NCBI RefSeq assembly: GCF_000702605.1
Contig: NZ_JNIR01000001.1
Span: forward strand, 3,098,841-3,162,840
Origin: Exiguobacterium acetylicum DSM 20416
Lineage (GTDB): Bacteria > Bacillota > Bacilli > Exiguobacteriales > Exiguobacteriaceae
Length of the DNA stretch: 64,000 nt
Reading direction: 5' to 3'
The notes beneath the pieces are model-generated. The model worked only from the letters and a program-made list of their open reading frames with translations, was not told the DNA's origin and searched no databases. Below, piece after piece: positions 8,570 to 16,284 of the stretch. Positions within the stretch are counted from its first letter, which is position 1; the number at the start of each line of letters is the position of its first letter. Both the position numbers and the translations under genes were made by a program.

Positions 8570-11140
8570 ATGGTGAATTGGATTCGGCGACGAATCGGTC
8601 GGCAACTGCTGACTGTTTTTTATGCGGTACTGATCGTAGTATCGATTACTTCGTTCTTTGTCTATGACTACATGGAAGGACGAATCGAAACATCAAAACA
8701 GAATCTCGAGACGATCAGTGAACAAAATCGCCGAGCCAATGATTTGTGGGACAATTGGCAAACGGTTCAGTTCGGTTTACGCGGATTCGTCATTTTTGGT
8801 AATCAGGAACGGTTTGATGAAATCCAAGCGCTCCGAACAGATATCAAAAGTGAGACAGATTGGTTCATGCGAAACGCAAAAACGGATGAAGAAGAAGAAT
8901 TCGCAGCGCAAATGACGAATTTATATGAGTTATACTATGATGCCTTGTTCCCGTTGACCCAGTCTTACGTCAATGAAAAAAAGGCGAATCGGATCAATGA
9001 GGACTTCTTACAGGGGGATAGTCTGTTTTCTTTGCCGATTGCCGAGCGTCTTGTTGATCAAGGGCGATTAAAGCCAACTGCCGATGGTTCGATTGATATT
9101 ACGCCAGACATCGAAAAAGCATCTGCAGCACTTGAGGAATACCGGACGAATCTCAGCCAACAACAAGAAACGGCTGTCGGTGAACTTCGGAGTGAGGTCG
9201 CAAAATCACAATGGATTTGGATCTCCAGTATTGTTGTGCTCATCGCCTTCATTCTCTTATTCGTGCACCCGTTCCTTCGCCGGATGACACGACAATTACT
9301 ACGCTTAATCGATGATAATCAGAAGCTCGCTCGGAAAGAACCGATTAAGATTGATAAAGCTGCCGAGCAGCGACCAGACGAAATCGGATTGTTGCGCGCA
9401 GCCTTTAATCGGATGGTCGTGACGACAAATGCCCATACGGATGCGATGCAAGGCAAAAACGAAGAGTTGCAGGCGCAAAGTGAAGAGTTGCTCGCGCAAC
9501 AAGAAGAACTGCAAGCGCAACAAGAAGAACTCGAAGAAGCGTATCAAACAACGAAAAAGAATGAGGAAAAGCTCCGATTGCGTAGCGAATTGACCGAGGC
9601 GCTTGCTGTTCGTGAAACCGTCGAATCGTACCCGGCAATCGTTCAAAAGATGATCGATATCACCTCTTCGGAGTACGGTGCCCTATTGCTCTATGAAGAA
9701 GGACAGTTCATAGGTGCGACGACGAATGGGATGACGATGGATTATTTAAAAGTTCTTTTGAAAGATGAGATGTCCGTCATCAATCGATCGGTTCGGGAGA
9801 TGGAATTCATCCAATCGGAAAAACGGGTGACGCGTCAAAAAGACTATCCATATTCATTTAGCACGTATGAAGTGACGATTCCTATCGAAGATCCAGAAAC
9901 GCATGAATTGATTGCAGCCATCTATCTGGTTCGTTATAAATCTGCCTATAAAGGACAGCAGTTAACGGATATTCGCGAGTTCGCGCAACAGATGACGTTA
10001 TCGCTCCTACGAACGCGTTCTTACGAAGGGATGCGTCAAGAAAAAGAAAAGACCGAGCAAGTGTTGGACTCAATCCGAGAAGCAATCATTTATCTTGAGG
10101 ATGGAAATGGAGAATTATACGTCAACCGTCCGTTGTTTGAGTTAATTCCAGAACTACAATCGGAATTTACGGTAGATCGAACGTTACCGTCGAGTGAGTA
10201 CGTCATCAATGTAATGCGTCAGTTGGTGGATGACGTCGAAGCCTTTAATACGTATCTAGATTTGATTCGTTCCGGTGAGATTTCACCGGACAAGGTCCGG
10301 TTTGATATTCGAAACAACACCGCTCATCTCGAAGTCTACGCGGAACGTATTGATGTTGTCGGAGGATGGAAGGGAATCATCCTCGTCTTACGGGATATTA
10401 CCCGGGAAACAGAAGCCGATCGTCTCAAAACAGAACTCGTCTCGACCGTATCGCATGAGTTACGAACACCACTCTCATCTATTTATGGTTTTACAGAGTT
10501 GATGCTGAATCGAAAGATCGATGACTCAAAACAGCAGAAATATCTAGCGACGATCCATAATGAGACGGAACGGTTATCGAACCTCGTCACGGACTTCTTA
10601 GACGTTCAGCGAATGCAGTCAGGTGGACAGTTGTACCAAATGGCACATCTCGATTTGTTTACCCTAACTGAACAAGTGATGTCCTTGTATGACGCTTCAA
10701 GTGAACAGCACGATCTCCATTTGCAGTTGCTCAGCCCGGATCGTCCATTCATTTTAGGAGATGAAGACCGGATTAAACAATTAATGAGTAACTTGATCAA
10801 CAATGCGATCAAGTATTCTCCAGATGGTGGGCGCATAGATGTCTGGATTGATACGAAAGACGATCAAGCCATCATTGAAGTGAAGGATGAAGGAATTGGG
10901 ATTCCGCATCATGCCTTTGCTCACTTGTTTGATAAATTCTATCGTGTCGATAACTCGGATACACGTCGAATCGGTGGAACGGGACTCGGTTTATCGATTT
11001 GTAAGGAAATCGTCAAAGAACACGAAGGCATCATCCATGTCGAATCTGAAGTTGGCAAAGGTAGTCGATTCATCATCGTGTTACCGCTCAGTCTAAGTGA
11101 ATCCATTGAGTCGACAGAAAAGAATCGACGTTCTAGTTAA
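8570..11140 (+). CDS. Sensor histidine kinase with CHASE3-like, HAMP, GAF and PAS-like regions (orphan)
   Basis: 856 residues from the ATG preceded by GATGAGGAGGATACATTC; an upstream in-frame ATG at 8528 would skip this RBS. The order is: membrane segment (about 10-32), extracytoplasmic helical CHASE3-like domain (about 33-205), second membrane segment (WIWISSIVVLIAFILLFV), HAMP, a Gln/Glu-rich coiled coil, a GAF-like region, a PAS-like region, then HisKA with His629 in VSHELRTPLSS. The HATPase has NLINNAIKYSPDGG, DEGIGIP and GGTGLGLSICKE. It should autophosphorylate His629. No response regulator gene is adjacent, so the partner is encoded elsewhere. Confidence 0.92.
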   Translation: MVNWIRRRIGRQLLTVFYAVLIVVSITSFFVYDYMEGRIETSKQNLETISEQNRRANDLWDNWQTVQFGLRGFVIFGNQERFDEIQALRTDIKSETDWFMRNAKTDEEEEFAAQMTNLYELYYDALFPLTQSYVNEKKANRINEDFLQGDSLFSLPIAERLVDQGRLKPTADGSIDITPDIEKASAALEEYRTNLSQQQETAVGELRSEVAKSQWIWISSIVVLIAFILLFVHPFLRRMTRQLLRLIDDNQKLARKEPIKIDKAAEQRPDEIGLLRAAFNRMVVTTNAHTDAMQGKNEELQAQSEELLAQQEELQAQQEELEEAYQTTKKNEEKLRLRSELTEALAVRETVESYPAIVQKMIDITSSEYGALLLYEEGQFIGATTNGMTMDYLKVLLKDEMSVINRSVREMEFIQSEKRVTRQKDYPYSFSTYEVTIPIEDPETHELIAAIYLVRYKSAYKGQQLTDIREFAQQMTLSLLRTRSYEGMRQEKEKTEQVLDSIREAIIYLEDGNGELYVNRPLFELIPELQSEFTVDRTLPSSEYVINVMRQLVDDVEAFNTYLDLIRSGEISPDKVRFDIRNNTAHLEVYAERIDVVGGWKGIILVLRDITRETEADRLKTELVSTVSHELRTPLSSIYGFTELMLNRKIDDSKQQKYLATIHNETERLSNLVTDFLDVQRMQSGGQLYQMAHLDLFTLTEQVMSLYDASSEQHDLHLQLLSPDRPFILGDEDRIKQLMSNLINNAIKYSPDGGRIDVWIDTKDDQAIIEVKDEGIGIPHHAFAHLFDKFYRVDNSDTRRIGGTGLGLSICKEIVKEHEGIIHVESEVGKGSRFIIVLPLSLSESIESTEKNRRSS

Positions 11141-11163
11141 AGAAAACGTGATACGTTCCAGTT

Positions 11164-11202
11164 AAACCGTGTTCAGACCGCTTAGGTGTGAACACGGTTT
11201 TT
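11164..11202 (+). terminator. Terminator after the histidine kinase gene
   Basis: AAACCGTGTTCA (11164-11175) pairs with TGAACACGGTTT (11189-11200), followed by T-rich sequence. Confidence 0.85.
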
Positions 11203-11338
11203 GGTTGTTTTTAAAATGAGTAATCATGCGAAAAAAAGATTTTAATAAAATAAAAAAAGAGTGAATAAACAGCAATCCTGAACCGATATACCTATAGGAC
11301 AAACGAACTATGGTTAAAAAAGGAAAGGGGGAATCGTC

Positions 11339-12877
11339 ATGTATCAGAGATGGTTGGGAGTCGTTATGGGCTGGTTGCTGTTTCATATCGTCTGGGTGAC
11401 GTATGTAGGCACGGATACGGTAATCGGACAAGTCGTCAACAGTCTGTTCACGATCGGTGGCGTAACGCTTTCCCTCTATTTGATTTGGCGGGCACAACGA
11501 CGCCATACAAGACGCCCTTTTACTTACCGCTTATTTCTTCTATTATTATTCGCTAATGCGATGCTTGGTATAGGCGAATGTGGACAACTTCTATACTTCC
11601 TCCGAGAATGGACGCGAACAGAACCGTTTGATTGGATCGACTTGATCTTCAGTCTTCAAATCTTGATCTATATCATTGCTTTCGGTTATTTCCTGCGTAA
11701 TCGACGACAAGAAGTCAATTTGCGGGTCTTTTTGTTCGATGAGTTCATCATTTTAGTCGTTGCAGGATCTCTTTCGTGGCACTACTTAGTGACGCCTTAT
11801 TTAGAAGCGAATGCCTTGTTGACGATTGAAACGCTTTTATGGCTTCGTTATCCGATCGGTGATTTATTGTTGCTCGGTGGAATGATTGTCTTATTCTTTG
11901 GTTTGATGAAGCGTGGCAATGGCGGCTCGTTATTATTGATTCTACTCGCATTTCATTTTCAGTTACTCGCTGATCTATTATACGTGATACTCGAACGATT
12001 TGATTATCCATTTCCTTCGAGTTGGCTCGATCCGTTATGGTTAGCGACTGTCCTGATTGTCGGGCTTGCCGCGTATCGCTTTGATGCTGAGGAATCTCTC
12101 GTTCCTCTTGACGTTACACGGAGATGGATCGATGTCTTACGTTTGATCACTCCTTACTTATTCTTATTGATTCTATTCGTGACGATGGCACGACAAACGA
12201 TTAGTTGGAACGGTTTGACGATTGGGTTAATGATTGCGATTCCGTTGTTGATTTCCCGTCAAATCCGGATCGTTGTTGACAATCAACGGTTGCGCGAAAA
12301 TCTCGAAGCGAAGGTGGAAGAGCGAACGGAAGCATTAGCAACTGCCATGGAGGAGATGAGACACATGGCATATCACGATGCCTTAACAGGGTTACCGAAT
12401 CGATATCTGTTTGCGCGACTGTTCCAAGATGCCTTGTACCGAGCGGAAGCGACTGACGGGCAGGTTGGGTTGTTCTTTATTGATATCGATCACTTCAAAG
12501 AGATTAACGATACGTATGGACATCGTGTCGGAGATCAACTCATCGTCGATGTTACGACACGTCTACAAAAGAAATTGCCGCCCAATACAGTCATTTCAAG
12601 ACAAGGTGGAGATGAGTTCGTCGTCTTGTTATTTGACGTTGAACAAGAAGTAGAAGTGGTGCAGTGTGGGGAACATCTCGTTTCCTTGTTCCGACAGCCG
12701 TTTCACCATGGTATCATTCCACTTCCGGTAACAGCGAGCATCGGTGGAGCGATCTATCCGGCGCATGCAGCTTCTCGATCGGACTTGATCGAGCAAGCAG
12801 ACCTAGCGATGTATGAGGCAAAACGTCGCGGGAAGAATCAATTTTGCTTGCATGATCCAGCGATAACGAACACATGA
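11339..12877 (+). CDS. Membrane-bound diguanylate cyclase (GGDEF)
   Basis: 512 residues. Residues 1-320 hold about eight to nine hydrophobic segments with a 7TM-sensor-like arrangement. A short coiled linker (ENLEAKVEERTEALATAMEE) follows. The GGDEF domain (about 340-505) has DALTGLPNRYLF, FFIDIDHFKEIND and an intact GGDEF at 423-427, so cyclic di-GMP synthesis is expected. The RxxD inhibitory site usually five residues ahead of GGDEF is not present. No EAL domain is present. GGAAAGGGGGAATCGTC precedes the ATG. It is monocistronic. Confidence 0.92.
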   Translation: MYQRWLGVVMGWLLFHIVWVTYVGTDTVIGQVVNSLFTIGGVTLSLYLIWRAQRRHTRRPFTYRLFLLLLFANAMLGIGECGQLLYFLREWTRTEPFDWIDLIFSLQILIYIIAFGYFLRNRRQEVNLRVFLFDEFIILVVAGSLSWHYLVTPYLEANALLTIETLLWLRYPIGDLLLLGGMIVLFFGLMKRGNGGSLLLILLAFHFQLLADLLYVILERFDYPFPSSWLDPLWLATVLIVGLAAYRFDAEESLVPLDVTRRWIDVLRLITPYLFLLILFVTMARQTISWNGLTIGLMIAIPLLISRQIRIVVDNQRLRENLEAKVEERTEALATAMEEMRHMAYHDALTGLPNRYLFARLFQDALYRAEATDGQVGLFFIDIDHFKEINDTYGHRVGDQLIVDVTTRLQKKLPPNTVISRQGGDEFVVLLFDVEQEVEVVQCGEHLVSLFRQPFHHGIIPLPVTASIGGAIYPAHAASRSDLIEQADLAMYEAKRRGKNQFCLHDPAITNT

Positions 12878-12891
12878 ACGTCGTCATATTC

Positions 12892-12948
12892 AAAAACACG
12901 CTCGTATACCGAACCTTATCGGATCAGTCATACGAACGTGTTTTTTTG
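12892..12948. terminator. Bidirectional terminator between GGDEF and FusB-like genes
   Basis: The AAAAACACG...CTCGTAT arm pairs with ATACGA...CGTGTTTTTTT, with A- and T-runs on the two sides. The flanking genes converge here. Confidence 0.8.
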
Positions 12949-12955
12949 ATGCCGA

Positions 12956-13594
12956 TCATTTCTTTTGCGTGCGTGCTAAGAACGTTTCAATGACTTCTGG
13001 ATTCGTCACAGCTTGATTACATGCATCGCTGTCGATACACATATGATGACCAATCGTCTGATGCTGTTCAGCTGAACGACGTGTCGTGGCGGTTACGAGT
13101 GTGATGTCACTATACGTATGGCAAATCGCACAAATCCCTTTTTGGATCGATGGAAGATAGGTTCCCTCGACGCCGATCCATTGATCGTCCAAAGGATAGA
13201 CGAAGTATTTTTTACGATTCCCGGTATCGTTCCAGCTTAAAAACGTCGTGTGAGCCCATTCAAAGGAGTGAAGTGGCGGAACATGTAACTTTTTCGTTTT
13301 TTTGAAGAGCTGACGGATCCGTGATTCAGAAATGCTCGGAAACGGTTGGACGAACGGTTCGACATGTGCTAAATACGCGAGGAGATCTTGTTCGGATTCA
13401 GCGTCACGAATGTTCGTCAACAGCGCTTCCTGTTCTGGTGTAAGTACGGGCAATAGATCGAATATCTTTTCAGCAGCACTATACCGGACAGCATCACGAA
13501 CATCCGGATCATGAACGGCAGCGAATTGATGTTGTAACAGATCGACTTGATTCCGAATAAAGTTGTATTGATAGGGCAATAAAAATGCGTCCAT
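12956..13594 (-). CDS. FusB/FusC-family EF-G-binding protein
   Basis: 212 residues, close to the roughly 213 residues of FusB. The N-terminal part is a helical bundle (PYQYNFIRNQVDLLQ). The C-terminal part has a four-Cys zinc site formed by CAICH and, about 35 residues later, CIDSDAC. FusB-type proteins bind elongation factor G and free it from ribosomes stalled by fusidic acid. Chromosomal homologues occur widely in Bacillales and may act as general EF-G rescue factors. The start was chosen from AAAGGAGGAACGCG on the minus strand; the in-frame ATG at 13675 lacks one. Resistance is not established from sequence alone. Confidence 0.85.
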   Translation of the reverse strand: MDAFLLPYQYNFIRNQVDLLQHQFAAVHDPDVRDAVRYSAAEKIFDLLPVLTPEQEALLTNIRDAESEQDLLAYLAHVEPFVQPFPSISESRIRQLFKKTKKLHVPPLHSFEWAHTTFLSWNDTGNRKKYFVYPLDDQWIGVEGTYLPSIQKGICAICHTYSDITLVTATTRRSAEQHQTIGHHMCIDSDACNQAVTNPEVIETFLARTQKK

Positions 13595-13717
13595 TCGCGT
13601 TCCTCCTTTTCTTTTCATCGTACCGGAATTTAGCAACAGAACAAAGCGACATTTTTGTTTTTCTGCCTCTTGCAAGGGGAATTGAATAACAGAATGAACG
13701 AGGAGGTGAAGAGGGAC

Positions 13718-14452
13718 GTGCAGTATTTAACATTTTTACGCCTCATGAATATAGGAGCATTCCTCTTTGCATTGCTAGCGCGCGTCGTTTGGTCAAATCC
13801 GGTCACCATTCCTGCGTTGCCTCTTGTTCCAGCATCTTTTTTCGATGCGATTACAGGTGTCGTGTTCACGACGTTGTTAATTTGGTGTATTCGACCGGTT
13901 CGTGCCTTTCCTGCAGATCGAGAACTGATTGAAGATATCGGAGGATGGCTCGCGTTATCACTCGTGACGCTTGGCGTCAGTAGTATGACCGGACCACCAT
14001 GGGAACTTGTCTGGACAACGATTTCATTCATTAGTCTGTGCTTAGTTTATATGAAAATTCAACACCATCCGCGACGATCGCCTTGGATGCGCTCTCCGAT
14101 TTCAGTCCTGCTCGCCTGGATGAGTACGATGTTGTTGATTTTACCATTTCGGATCTTATCCGATTTTCAGTTCACTTCGCTATTTGGTCTTTCCGAACAG
14201 CAATGGAGTACGCTCGCACTCGTCGTAGCGATTATCGGAGGACTCTTGTTTGTCATCATTCATTCCGACTGGGTGTTTGGTCTCACGCTCGTCTGGTATT
14301 TGATTGGACTGTTCTTTAACGATCGCCTCGCTCTTGTGCAACAAATCGTAACAGGAATCGGGATCGTAGGTGCTTTACTGTTGTGCTATTACGTCTTTTA
14401 TAAACGGCAACGTCTTTTTCGACAGCAATCACCGAAGTCTTCTTCGTCTTAG
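13718..14452 (+). CDS. Multi-pass membrane protein of unknown function
   Basis: About 244 residues with seven or so hydrophobic segments, rich in Trp, Leu and Ile, ending in a basic and serine tail (KRQRLFRQQSPKSSSS). A GTG start is favoured because GAGGAGGTG sits seven bases upstream. An in-frame ATG at 13694 would add eight residues. The family was not recognised with certainty. The size and tryptophan content faintly recall large TspO-like proteins. It diverges from the FusB-like gene with about 120 bases between them. Confidence 0.6.
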   Translation: MQYLTFLRLMNIGAFLFALLARVVWSNPVTIPALPLVPASFFDAITGVVFTTLLIWCIRPVRAFPADRELIEDIGGWLALSLVTLGVSSMTGPPWELVWTTISFISLCLVYMKIQHHPRRSPWMRSPISVLLAWMSTMLLILPFRILSDFQFTSLFGLSEQQWSTLALVVAIIGGLLFVIIHSDWVFGLTLVWYLIGLFFNDRLALVQQIVTGIGIVGALLLCYYVFYKRQRLFRQQSPKSSSS

Positions 14453-14516
14453 TCATGTTTTAGGTGAATTTGGGGTATATCCCATATAGCTGTTATAAAA
14501 GGGGGAGACGTGTGTC

Positions 14517-14966
14517 ATGGGAAAAAAACAATGGATTGGTGTCTATCAAAATGAAACGGATTTGATTCGAAAAATCGAGGATTTACATTTTGCGGGTTAT
14601 TTAGAAGAGGATCTGTATGTCGTGTTACAAGACAAGACCGATATGGCGATGTTACGTGGACAATCAGCGGCTCAACTCGTCTCCGGGAAACGGACGCTGT
14701 TTGAGCGGTTTACAGGCAAACCGTCTTCGGCTGAGGAAATTCAAACTGCCTTTACGGAACTTGGGTTACCAGAGTCGGATATTCGTCAGCATGTCTTACG
14801 TGTCCAGCAAGGTGAGTATGTCCTGTTAGCAGACGAGGCAGGAGCAGCACGTCCTGCGCCGGAACCAAAAAGTATTTTGGAGACTGAACCAGAAGGGATC
14901 GAGGCAGAACGGAAACTTGATCACGAAAACCGCGCCCTCGAAAATGAAAATGACCGGATGCTGTAA
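14517..14966 (+). CDS. YflT-like general stress protein
   Basis: 149 residues. The N-terminal 100 residues (IGVYQNETDLIRKIEDLHFAGY, then DLYVVLQDK) match the general-stress-protein 17M/YflT domain. The C-terminus is charged and probably disordered. It is cytoplasmic and of unknown biochemical role. B. subtilis YflT is induced by SigB; here GTTTTA at 14457 and GGGTAT at 14473 recall SigB elements, but the spacing is only 10 bases. AAAAGGGGGAGACG precedes the ATG. It sits 28 bases ahead of a UspA gene, so the two are probably co-expressed in stress. Confidence 0.8.
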   Translation: MGKKQWIGVYQNETDLIRKIEDLHFAGYLEEDLYVVLQDKTDMAMLRGQSAAQLVSGKRTLFERFTGKPSSAEEIQTAFTELGLPESDIRQHVLRVQQGEYVLLADEAGAARPAPEPKSILETEPEGIEAERKLDHENRALENENDRML

Positions 14967-14994
14967 GAGAGTCGTGCAGAAAGGATGATTCTTG

Positions 14995-15444
14995 ATGGAG
15001 AGCCAGTATCATACGATTTTAGTGGCAGTCGATGGATCAAAGACGGCAGATCTTGCCTTTGAAAAGGCAGTGAAATTTGCCAAACTCGATCGTGCTAAAC
15101 TCGTTATCGCCCATGTCATTGATATTCAGACATTTGCTAATGTACGTGCCAATAAGCGTTTCATTGATCAAAACGTCACGGAATATGCACAAGGACTGCT
15201 CGATCGTTACGAGAAGCGGGCACGAGAAGCAGGCATCGAGACAGTTGAACTGGTCATCGAAAATGGCTCTCCCAAAACATTGATTCCGAAGGTCATCGCA
15301 CCACGTGTCGGTGCTGGGTTGATCGTCTGCGGGGCGGTCGGGATGAATGCGATGGAACGCATCATGATCGGGAGTGTCTCTGAAAACATCTCCCGTTATG
15401 CAAAATGCGATATCTATATCGTCCGTCCTAAAACCTTGAAGTGA
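14995..15444 (+). CDS. Universal stress protein (UspA family)
   Basis: 149 residues, the full length of a single Usp domain. ILVAVDGSKTADLAF begins the fold, and the ATP-binding signature appears as GAVGMNAMERIMIGSVSENI near the C-terminus (G-2x-G-9x-G-S). ATP binding is therefore expected. A TTG immediately upstream at 14992 is an alternative start. It shares a transcript with the YflT-like gene and ends at a perfect terminator. Confidence 0.9.
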   Translation: MESQYHTILVAVDGSKTADLAFEKAVKFAKLDRAKLVIAHVIDIQTFANVRANKRFIDQNVTEYAQGLLDRYEKRAREAGIETVELVIENGSPKTLIPKVIAPRVGAGLIVCGAVGMNAMERIMIGSVSENISRYAKCDIYIVRPKTLK

Positions 15445-15450
15445 TAAAAC

Positions 15451-15480
15451 ACAGCACACATCAGACGATGTGTGCTGTTT
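15451..15480. terminator. Bidirectional terminator after the UspA gene
   Basis: ACAGCACACATC (15451-15462) and GATGTGTGCTGT (15467-15478) form a perfect 12-bp stem with a 4-base loop between convergent genes. Confidence 0.88.
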
Positions 15481-15484
15481 CATG

Positions 15485-15676
15485 TCATGTTAAAAAATAA
15501 TAGAAGATGCCTAATAAAATCAAAATGATCGGAAGAAAAATAAAATACATCCAAGACATGTTTTTGGCCGAAGTTTTATGGTCATACTTTTCTTCTGCTG
15601 GTTGCTTGGCAATCCGTAACGTAAAGACAAGACCTACGAGACAGATGACTAACGCAATCCAAAACAAAGTCAACAT
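15485..15676 (-). CDS. Small two-helix membrane protein of unknown function
   Basis: 63 residues. Two hydrophobic segments (LFWIALVICLVGLVFTL and MYFIFLPIILILLGIFYYFL) are separated by a charged loop (KQPAEEKYDHKT). The ATG is preceded by AGAGGAGCTTGCTT. Upstream in-frame starts lack an RBS. No family was recognised. It is divergent from the marR-like gene. Confidence 0.6.
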   Translation of the reverse strand: MLTLFWIALVICLVGLVFTLRIAKQPAEEKYDHKTSAKNMSWMYFIFLPIILILLGIFYYFLT

Positions 15677-15750
15677 AAGCAAGCTCCTCTCTTCTTTTAT
15701 CATACAGAAATTGGTCATGTTCTGCATCTGTAAGTTGTGACAGTTTAGAG

Positions 15751-15806
15751 TTGACAGCCTTCTAGTTGAGGGGCTAAACTAACTTCATAAGTTTAGGGGG
15801 TAAACT
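15751..15806 (+). promoter_or_regulatory. marR promoter with two tandem operator-like palindromes
   Basis: TTGACA at 15751-15756 and TAAACT at 15775-15780 (18-base spacer) form a likely promoter. Two related 17-base palindromes lie at 15764-15780 (AGTTGAGGGGCTAAACT) and 15790-15806 (AGTTTAGGGGGTAAACT). They match at 15 of 17 positions, and their starts are 26 bases apart. The first covers the -10. The second has perfect AGTTTA/TAAACT arms and its five-G centre is the ribosome binding site of marR. Autoregulation by the MarR protein is inferred. Confidence 0.72.
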
Positions 15807-15810
15807 AAAA

Positions 15811-16254
15811 ATGAAAGACAATTTACGTGAAGCAGTCCTCCTGTTTGAAGAAGTCATGATCCACGGAACAGAACGTGTGTTGAAGTCGGTCGAAGCACCC
15901 GTTTGGCAAATGTATTCACCGGAGCAACTTCATGTGTTGAAGCTCGTCGGAAAATATGGACCGATTTCGTCCGGTCGTCTCGCGGCAGTGCAGGGTGTTC
16001 ACAAAAGTGCCATCTCCAACCGGCTGAAAAAGTTGACGGAAAAAGGTCTCGTCATCGTCGAACGACGAGAAGACGACCACCGGACGAAGTACATTTCGTT
16101 GACGGAATCAGGTCGGTTAGTGGCAACAGAAGCGGAGCAAGAAATCTATACGTATCTTGAGAATTTGATTGAAGGAAAGGTCGAGGAAGAAGAAATCATT
16201 CAGTTCATCGAAACCTTCAAAAAGATTAAAGAGATTTTGCAGTTGAATGACTAA
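15811..16254 (+). CDS. MarR-family transcriptional regulator
   Basis: 147 residues. A winged-helix core at about 45-110 has SSGRLAAVQGVHKSAISNRLKKLTEKGLV as recognition region and ERREDDHRTKYISLTESG as wing. The N- and C-terminal helices should dimerise. The ATG follows GGGGG in the middle of a palindrome. It is 30 bases upstream of an MMPL transporter gene, the same pairing as YdgJ-YdgH in B. subtilis. It probably represses both genes until a lipophilic ligand is present; the ligand is unknown. Confidence 0.88.
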   Translation: MKDNLREAVLLFEEVMIHGTERVLKSVEAPVWQMYSPEQLHVLKLVGKYGPISSGRLAAVQGVHKSAISNRLKKLTEKGLVIVERREDDHRTKYISLTESGRLVATEAEQEIYTYLENLIEGKVEEEEIIQFIETFKKIKEILQLND

Positions 16255-16284
16255 AAACAGATAGAAGGAAGAGGAGAATCGGAT

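Noticed and set aside
9470..9540. DNA tandem repeat in the kinase gene
   Set aside because: The short GAAGA/GCAA repeats encode a Gln/Glu heptad coiled coil after the HAMP domain; it is a protein feature rather than a mobile or CRISPR repeat.
11200..11338. Cyclic di-GMP riboswitch ahead of the GGDEF gene
   Set aside because: The leader is AT-rich and lacks the conserved GEMM core and stem arrangement.
11162..11506. Minus-strand reading frame overlapping the terminator and the GGDEF start
   Set aside because: It covers a terminator and promoter region, has no RBS and no recognisable domain; a shadow frame.
14457..14478. SigB promoter of the YflT-like gene
   Set aside because: GTTTTA and GGGTAT are present, but the 10-base spacer is too short for the usual 12-15. 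It is mentioned in the gene entry only.
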